From Xanthomonas sp. 10-10 (GTDB lineage: Bacteria; Pseudomonadota; Gammaproteobacteria; Xanthomonadales; Xanthomonadaceae): a DNA stretch of 64,000 bases. Made by a program: the position numbers and the translations under genes. Shown here piece after piece: positions 58,344-64,000 of this stretch. The stretch covers positions 1,612,001 through 1,676,000 of the forward strand of contig NZ_CP144460.1 in the NCBI RefSeq assembly GCF_040182365.1. Direction: 5' to 3'. The first letter of the stretch is position 1. Each line of letters starts with the position of its first letter. The notes below the pieces were generated by a model that was given only the letters and a program-made list of their open reading frames with translations, ran no database searches and was not told where the DNA came from.

Positions 58344-59309
58344 ATGAACATTCTTCAGTCGATTCGCAGTTTTGTCAGTACGGTCGATGCCGGAAGCATT
58401 GCCGGTGGGGCCAAGTTGCTGGGCGTCAGTGCCGCTGCGGTCAGCCAGAACATCGCTCGGCTGGAGCACCACCTGGGCGTGCGCCTGCTGCATCGGACCA
58501 CCCGCAGCCTGGCGCTGACCGAGCGCGGCGCGCTGTACTTCGAACAGGTGAGGCAGCTGGAGCGAGACCTGGAGCGTGCACGGCAGCTGGTGGCCGGCCC
58601 GCAGCATGCGCCGGCCGGGCGATTGCGCGTGGCCAGCACCGCTGCATTCGCGCGTCACGTGCTCGCACCGATGCTGCCTGCGCTGCGGCAGCGTTACCCG
58701 CAGCTGGAGATCGAGCTGCTATGCACCGACCGTGCCGTGCAGCATGCGCAGGAAAGCGTGGATGTCAGTCTGCGTATCGAGGCGCAACTCGAAGATGGCC
58801 TGGTGGCACGTTGCATCGCCCAGGTGCCGATGGTGATCTGCGCAGCGCCCGATTATCTGGCCCGCTGCGGGACGCCGCAGGGCGCGGACGACTTGAAGTA
58901 TCACGATTGCCTGTTGCTGCGTTACCCGGTCGATGGACGCTGCCTGCCATGGAATTTCGTGCGCAATGGCGTGCGTTTCCAGCCGGAGCCGGGCAAGGCG
59001 ATGGTGAGCGACGATATCGACGCGCTGGCCACCATGGCCGCTGCCGGCGGCGGCATCGCGCGCCTGGCAGCCTATGTCGTGCAGCCTTACCTGCAGCGCG
59101 GCGAACTGCAGCCGCTGTTTGGCTCCGATCTCGGCAGCACCACGCAGGCCTTGCCGGAGCCGCTGCGGATCTACCTCTGCGTGGCCGACCGCCGCGACTT
59201 CACTCCGAAGGTGCGGGCCTTCATGGCGCATCTACTCGAACGCCTGCCGCCGGAGTGGCGCCTCGCAGAGCCGGACGCGCTGCCGACATCGGCACCCAAA
59301 TCCGTCTAG
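58344..59309 (+). CDS. LysR-family transcriptional regulator
   Basis: 321 residues. The N-terminal winged helix (1-60: GGAKLLGVSAAAVSQNIARL) is followed by a substrate-binding domain (about 90-300). It is closest in style to the group that pairs with small divergent membrane or quinone-related genes; the effector is unknown. It probably controls the DUF2798 gene and itself through the palindrome at 58295-58306. Confidence 0.93.
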   Translation: MNILQSIRSFVSTVDAGSIAGGAKLLGVSAAAVSQNIARLEHHLGVRLLHRTTRSLALTERGALYFEQVRQLERDLERARQLVAGPQHAPAGRLRVASTAAFARHVLAPMLPALRQRYPQLEIELLCTDRAVQHAQESVDVSLRIEAQLEDGLVARCIAQVPMVICAAPDYLARCGTPQGADDLKYHDCLLLRYPVDGRCLPWNFVRNGVRFQPEPGKAMVSDDIDALATMAAAGGGIARLAAYVVQPYLQRGELQPLFGSDLGSTTQALPEPLRIYLCVADRRDFTPKVRAFMAHLLERLPPEWRLAEPDALPTSAPKSV

Positions 59310-59474
59310 GTCGGCCAACCAAACAGGGCCGGCGACGGCCAGGCGGGCATGGGTGGCGCGCTCACTCCAGGGGCGCGCGTTACATGATGATGTCGAGCAC
59401 CGGCCTGGCCTGCGTGGTGTTCGCGCAGTTGGTTTGTTACCTGCTCCCGGGGCAACAAGCCTGCGATGGCGCGC

Positions 59475-61058
59475 TCATTGCAGCTTGAGCATCACCACCG
59501 AGTGCGCCGGCAGCGCCACCGTCAACACCTTCGCTTGCAGACGGGCGCCGTTGAACGCCTTCGGCTCGACGACGCGTGGTTGCGCAAAGGTGTTGTGCGC
59601 GGTGATCGCCGGCGCGGTCAAGATCTGCCCATCGACACGGCGTGCAGACAGCCCTTGCACGTCGACGCGGACGGAGGCAGGCACGCTTGCATCCAGGTTG
59701 GTCAGCGCGACATACACATGCCCATCCTTTGCCTTGACCGCCGATCCATGTACCGCCGGCACATGCGTGTTGCCGTGGCGGTACTCCGGTGTCTGCAACT
59801 GCAGTGGCAGGTGTGTGGCGTCCTGGTAGGGCTTGTACAGCGCAAACACGTGGTAGGTCGGCGTCAGCACCATCCTGTCGCCGTCGGTGAGGATCATTGC
59901 CTGTAACACATTGACCATCTGCGCGATGTTGGCCATGCGCACGCGCTCGGCATGCGTGCTGAAGATATCGATGTTCAGTGCGGCCACCAGCGCATCGCGC
60001 AGGCTGTTTTGCTGGTGCAAAAAGCCCGGGTTCGCATCGGGCAGGCCTGCATACCAGGTGCCCCATTCGTCGACCACCAATGCGACTTTCTTGCCCGGGT
60101 CGTATTTGTCCATGATCGCGCCGTGCTTGGTGATCAGCTCGTCCATCACCAGCGTGCGCGACAGCGTGTCGATCCAGGCGCGCTGGTCGAAGTCGGTCGA
60201 CGAGGCGCGCGGCGGCCAGCCGCCGGGCACGGTGTAGTAATGCAGGCTCAGGCCGTCCATCAGCGTGCCGGCCTCGCGCATCATCACCTCGGTCCAGTGG
60301 TAGTCGTCGTTGTTGGGGCCGGGCGCGATCTTGAGGATCTTCTGGTTGGCCGGCGCCTTGACGAAGGTCTGGTAGCGCCGATACACGTCGGCCGCGTATT
60401 CCACCCGCATGTTGCCGCCGCAGCCCCAAAGTTCGTTGCCCACGCCGAAGTAGGGCACCTGCCAGGGCATATTGCGGCCGTTGGCGCGGCGCTCGCTGGC
60501 CAGGCTGGAGCGTGTGGGCGCGGTCATGTATTCGGTCCACTGCGCAATCTCGTCCGGCGCCGCATTGCCGACGTTGCCGGCGATGTAGGCCTGGGTGCCG
60601 AGCAACTCGGTGAAGTCCATGAACTCGTGGGTGCCGAACCGGTTCGATTCTTCCACGCCACCCCAATGCGTGTTGACCCGGATCGGGCGCTTGGCCGGGT
60701 TACCCACGCCATCGCGCCAGTGGTATTCATCGGCAAAGCAACCGCCCGGCCAGCGGATGTTCGGCACTGCGATGGCTTTCAGCGCGGCGAGCACGTCGTT
60801 GCGGTATCCGCGCGTATTGGCAATCGGGGAGTCTTCGCCCACCCACACGCCGCCGTAGATGCCGGTGCCAAGATGCTCGGCAAACTGGCCAAACAGCTGC
60901 CGCGAGACCTGCGCGCCCGGTTGGTCCGCACGCAGCGTCCCGGTCACCTTGACCTCGGCGGCAGAAGTGCTACATGCGCCGGTCGCCAGGGCCGCCGCAA
61001 CGACGGTATGCGTCAGCCGCCTGCAGGCTGTCCGCAACGTGAGGGAATTCCACTGCAT
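59475..61058 (-). CDS. alpha-L-arabinofuranosidase, GH51
   Basis: 527 residues with an N-terminal export signal (VVAAALATGACSTSAA, possibly a lipoprotein with Cys29). The GH51 barrel shows the acid/base Glu209 in FGVGNELWGCGG and the nucleophile Glu331 in LVVDEWGTWYAG. The C-terminal beta-sandwich (about 420-527) is typical. It releases L-arabinose from arabinoxylan or arabinan. It is divergent from galM. Confidence 0.95.
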   Translation of the reverse strand: MQWNSLTLRTACRRLTHTVVAAALATGACSTSAAEVKVTGTLRADQPGAQVSRQLFGQFAEHLGTGIYGGVWVGEDSPIANTRGYRNDVLAALKAIAVPNIRWPGGCFADEYHWRDGVGNPAKRPIRVNTHWGGVEESNRFGTHEFMDFTELLGTQAYIAGNVGNAAPDEIAQWTEYMTAPTRSSLASERRANGRNMPWQVPYFGVGNELWGCGGNMRVEYAADVYRRYQTFVKAPANQKILKIAPGPNNDDYHWTEVMMREAGTLMDGLSLHYYTVPGGWPPRASSTDFDQRAWIDTLSRTLVMDELITKHGAIMDKYDPGKKVALVVDEWGTWYAGLPDANPGFLHQQNSLRDALVAALNIDIFSTHAERVRMANIAQMVNVLQAMILTDGDRMVLTPTYHVFALYKPYQDATHLPLQLQTPEYRHGNTHVPAVHGSAVKAKDGHVYVALTNLDASVPASVRVDVQGLSARRVDGQILTAPAITAHNTFAQPRVVEPKAFNGARLQAKVLTVALPAHSVVMLKLQ

Positions 61059-61299
61059 CGGCTTGGCGCTCCTGTGTTGGTCGTCGGGGTGGTCACGCGC
61101 CGCTGCTGTAGCAGTGCGGCGGTAGCGTAGTGCGTGCTGCCGCCGTTTGTCGTGTTGCAGCGCGAGCGAAGCAGGCGGGCACGGCCGCGCGCACCGATAG
61201 GTGGTTGTGGAGTGTGCCGCCGAGATGTGCGCAAGGGCATGGTCGGCAGATGCGTGACACCGCTATGCTCGCCAGCTTCCATCAGTGGCGGGGCGATTC

Positions 61300-62349
61300 A
61301 TGCAGCGAGTGTTCGGGCAGTTGCCAGACGGTGTCGAGGTCCACGCGCTTACCCTGCGCAGCGATGCCGGGCTGGAGGCCGAAGTGCTGACCTATGGCGG
61401 CATCCTGCACGCGCTGCGGCTGACCACCGCACAGGGCGTGGTGCCGTTGCTGCTGGCCTTGCCGGACCTGTCTTCCTACGCGGACGATGGCGACAGCCTC
61501 AATATCCTGGTGGGCCGCTTCGGCAATCGCATCGCCGGTGCGCGCTACACCCTGGATGGGGTGACGCACGTGCTCGCAGCCAACGAGGGGCGCAACCAGC
61601 TGCACGGCGGCCTGCGTGGGTTCGGCCGACGCGTGTGGAGCGTGCTGGAGCAGAGCGCCGATCAGGTACTGCTGGGTTACCACTCGCCCGATGGCGAAGA
61701 AGGCTACCCCGGCAATCTGCAGGTGCGTGCGCGTCTGGCACTGCACGAGCGCAGCCTGCAACTGGACTTCCAGGCGCATTGCGATGCCGCCACGCCGTTG
61801 AACCTGACCCACCACCCGTACTTCAACCTGTCGGGCAACCCGCAGACGCGGGCGGCATCGCAGGTGTTGCGCGTGCCGGCCGACCGCTATCTGCCGGTAG
61901 ATGTCGAGTCGATACCGACCGGCGAGATCGCCCCGGTGACCGGCACGCCCTTCGACTTCCGCACGCCTGCCGCGCTGGCCGACCGGATCGACCCCGCGCA
62001 TCCGCAAGTGGTGCTCGGCAAGGGGTATGACCAGTGCCTGGTGCTGGCGGACGGCGCGGACCGCGCGGCCGAGCTGTACTCGCCGCACAGTGGCGTAGCG
62101 CTGCGCATGACCAGCGATGCCCCGGCAGTGCAGCTCTACGAGGGGCAGCATCTGGATGCCCATCACCCCGGACTGGGGCGCGGTGTCTGCCTGGAGCCGC
62201 AGGACTACCCGGACGCCCCCAATCACCCCAACTTCCCATCCACGATCCTGCGCCCGGGCGAGACCTACCGCCGCCGTATCGTCTATCGCTTCGCCATCCC
62301 CGGACCGGACCAGCCGTGGGATGTGGTCAGTGCGGCGCTGGATGCTTGA
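61300..62349 (+). CDS. galM: aldose 1-epimerase (mutarotase)
   Basis: 349 residues from ATG 61300, with GGGG upstream; GTG 61285 in frame is an alternative. GRFGNRIAGARYTLDG and NQLHGGLRGFGRRVW carry conserved substrate residues. LTHHPYFNL contains the catalytic His pair, and CLEPQDYPDAPNHPNFP the catalytic Glu region. It interconverts alpha and beta anomers of hexoses and pentoses. It is divergent from the arabinofuranosidase, so it may process released arabinose. Confidence 0.94.
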   Translation: MQRVFGQLPDGVEVHALTLRSDAGLEAEVLTYGGILHALRLTTAQGVVPLLLALPDLSSYADDGDSLNILVGRFGNRIAGARYTLDGVTHVLAANEGRNQLHGGLRGFGRRVWSVLEQSADQVLLGYHSPDGEEGYPGNLQVRARLALHERSLQLDFQAHCDAATPLNLTHHPYFNLSGNPQTRAASQVLRVPADRYLPVDVESIPTGEIAPVTGTPFDFRTPAALADRIDPAHPQVVLGKGYDQCLVLADGADRAAELYSPHSGVALRMTSDAPAVQLYEGQHLDAHHPGLGRGVCLEPQDYPDAPNHPNFPSTILRPGETYRRRIVYRFAIPGPDQPWDVVSAALDA

Positions 62350-62718
62350 GGCTCGGCGTCGGGCAATAGGATGCCACTGCGCTGCGCGGCTCGTGTCTGA
62401 AACAGGCGTTGCTGCGTTTGGTAATGCGCACATATGGAGCGCGCGCGTCAGCCGGGCGCCAGCGACGCGGCGAAAGCGGTATACGCGCATTGCACGAAAG
62501 CCTGCGCATCGGTCGGATCAGTCTGGCTGGCTTGCTATTGCATGCGCGCCGCAGCTGGGCAGTTCCGGGCCTGCGCTCTGAAGCGCATCGCCCGCGGATT
62601 CGCAAGGACGCCCGATGGTTGCGTCAGTGACATCGACGTGCAGTGACCCAGGGTCGGACACACTCCGGCATGCCGTCCCGCGGCGATGACGCCCGGAACA
62701 GCTCCACGTCCACCGCCA
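62350..62718. other. intergenic region, nothing recognised
   Basis: 369 bases between the convergent galM and the CcsA-like gene. No terminator, RNA or repeat was found. Confidence 0.4.
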
Positions 62719-63510
62719 TCAACGCGGTCCCAGCACCAGCTCGATCACGAACTTGCTGCCGAAGAATGACAGCACCAGCAATGCCATCGCGGTCAGCGTC
62801 CAGTGCACCGCCTTGCTGCCGCGCCAGCCGTTGCGCCAGCGGCCGACCAGCAGCGCGCCGAACACGATCCACGACAGGATGCTGAGCACGGTCTTGTGCA
62901 ACAGCCGCTGCGCCAGGAAATCCTGCACGAACAGCAGCCCGGTCAACAGGGTCAGGCTCAGCAGCACGAAGCCCACCGTGATCGTGCGGAACAGCAAGGT
63001 TTCCAGCTCGGTCAACGGCGGCAGCGCACGCAACCAGGTATGGAAATCGCGTCGCCGCAGCGCACGCTCCTGCAGCCACAGCATGATCGCCAGCAGCGCG
63101 GCGATGCCCAGGGTGGCATAGGCCAGCAAGGCCATCCAGGCGTGCAGCTCCAGGCGCCAGCCCAGGTCCGCACTCGGTTCGTGGCCGTAGGCGTGATAGC
63201 AGGCCAGCAGAATCGCCGACAGCGGAAACACCACCACGCCCACCGCCGCCATGCGCCCGCGGCCGCCGAACACCGCCGTCAGCGCGGCCATGCCCAGGCC
63301 GCATAGCGACAGGGCCGCAAAGAAATGCATGTCCGGCCCGCCCGCAGTGCGGAACGCCACCAGGACGTGATATCCGGCGTGCAATGCCACCGCCGCCAGC
63401 GCAGGGGCCAGCCAGCGCGCAGGGGCCTGGTTGCCATCGCGCAGCACCGCCTGGGTGAGCAGCGCCGTGGCCAGCAGATACGAGGCGAACGCGATGAGAA
63501 CGATTGTCAT
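62719..63510 (-). CDS. cytochrome c assembly (CcsA/YpjD-like) membrane protein
   Basis: 263 residues from ATG 63510 (MTIVLIAFASYLL); upstream in-frame sequence is low-complexity. About eight membrane helices are visible. The segment WMALLAYATLGIAALLAIML and the following ELETLLFRTITVGFVLLSL belong to the CcsA/CcmC superfamily; the classical WWD haem loop is not evident. Its position next to ffh matches the YpjD gene of other gammaproteobacteria. Its role is not established. Confidence 0.87.
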   Translation of the reverse strand: MTIVLIAFASYLLATALLTQAVLRDGNQAPARWLAPALAAVALHAGYHVLVAFRTAGGPDMHFFAALSLCGLGMAALTAVFGGRGRMAAVGVVVFPLSAILLACYHAYGHEPSADLGWRLELHAWMALLAYATLGIAALLAIMLWLQERALRRRDFHTWLRALPPLTELETLLFRTITVGFVLLSLTLLTGLLFVQDFLAQRLLHKTVLSILSWIVFGALLVGRWRNGWRGSKAVHWTLTAMALLVLSFFGSKFVIELVLGPR

Positions 63511-63538
63511 CGTGGAAGTTTCGCATATTGGTGGGGCT

Positions 63539-63555
63539 GGGATTCGGGATTCGGG
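63539..63555 (+). repeat. heptamer repeat, two GGGATTC units
   Basis: GGGATTC twice followed by GGG, in the gap between the CcsA-like gene and ffh. It belongs to the dispersed heptamer family. Confidence 0.7.
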
Positions 63556-63787
63556 AAAAGCAGGTTGCGAGCTGCGGAGCTTGAGCTGGGGTGGCAGGTG
63601 GGGCAGGGCACGAGCGGGTAAGGGGGCTTGGGATGGGGGGCTGCTTTCCTGCGGCTGCCGTTCCCGTGCATCGCGGCGCTGTCGATGGTTGGCTGTGCGT
63701 ATTGCCGCGCTTGGGCGCGGCGGCTGCCCGAGCTGGCTTCGCCGCTGGACGGCGGGCCGGCCGGGGCGGCGCATTGGCCGGTGCCGC

Positions 63788-63793
63788 TATAAT
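63788..63793 (+). promoter_or_regulatory. -10 element of the ffh promoter
   Basis: TATAAT, a perfect -10, 32 bases before the ffh start codon. No convincing -35 hexamer lies at 16-18 bases upstream. Confidence 0.6.
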
Positions 63794-63825
63794 CGGTGCC
63801 CGTTTCCCCTTACGCGGTCCCTTGC

Positions 63826-64000
63826 ATGTTCGAGTCCCTTACCCAACGTCTCTCCGGCACCATGGAGCGCCTGCGCGGCCGCGGCCGCCTGACCGAGGAG
63901 AACATCCGCGAAGCCACCCGTGAAGTGCGCATCGCCTTGCTCGAAGCCGACGTCGCGCTGCCGGTGGTGCAGGCGCTGATCGAGCGCATCAAGGTGCGTG
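63826..64000 (+). CDS. ffh: signal recognition particle protein Ffh, N-terminal part (cut by window end)
   Basis: The first 58 codons of Ffh (MFESLTQRLSGTMERLRGRG), which include the start of the N domain (TEENIREATREVRIALLEAD). The gene continues beyond the window. Ffh binds 4.5S RNA and signal peptides for co-translational membrane targeting. The -10 TATAAT at 63788 is its likely promoter element. Confidence 0.95.
   Translation, partial: MFESLTQRLSGTMERLRGRGRLTEENIREATREVRIALLEADVALPVVQALIERIKVR

Overview
The window is a GC-rich gammaproteobacterial chromosome segment that I read as Xanthomonas. The strongest evidence is the divergent hrpG-hrpX pair (28043-31085), the master regulators of type III secretion in that genus. 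HrpX has the family length of 476 residues. The dense set of plant-polysaccharide enzymes, a TonB-dependent receptor and many hybrid histidine kinases fit the same lineage. I cannot name the species from sequence alone. I see no prophage, insertion sequence, integrase or CRISPR array.

Layout. 199-5168 (minus strand): an ECF-type sigma factor fused to a membrane domain with a coupled small ORF, a DUF2007-like membrane protein, acyl-CoA thioesterase TesB, an enoyl-CoA isomerase-like protein and a hotdog thioesterase. Next are uvrA (minus), rplU-rpmA and obgE (plus), rpsT (minus), then murJ-ribF-ileS-lspA-ispH (plus), a tRNA-Thr(CGU), and the cytochrome bo3 operon cyoABCD. An M61-type peptidase, radA and a DUF805 protein follow.

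28-36 kb is the virulence-regulator region: hrpG and hrpX diverge from an 823-base spacer rich in inverted repeats. Downstream of hrpX lie an HSP90-like ATPase and a TPR protein arranged as a pair. An OYE-type NADH:flavin oxidoreductase follows.

37.5-43 kb is a six-gene, tightly overlapping partner-switching operon (RsbR, RsbS, RsbT, an RsbT/RsbX-like fusion, a histidine kinase and a hybrid kinase). It is a stressosome-type sensor whose apparent output is two-component signalling rather than a sigma factor.

43-63 kb mixes carbohydrate use with signalling. A GH43 enzyme diverges from a TonB-dependent receptor. A second signalling block (hybrid kinase, CheR, CheB, kinase-receiver on minus; PAS kinase and response regulator on plus) sits between them and a GH16 beta-glucanase, a DUF2798 protein with a divergent LysR regulator, and a GH51 arabinofuranosidase diverging from aldose 1-epimerase. 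The window closes with a CcsA/YpjD-like membrane protein and the first 58 codons of ffh.

A heptameric tandem repeat (GGGATTC and its complement, with one-base variants) recurs at six places, mostly between genes, and in one case forms the end of lspA.
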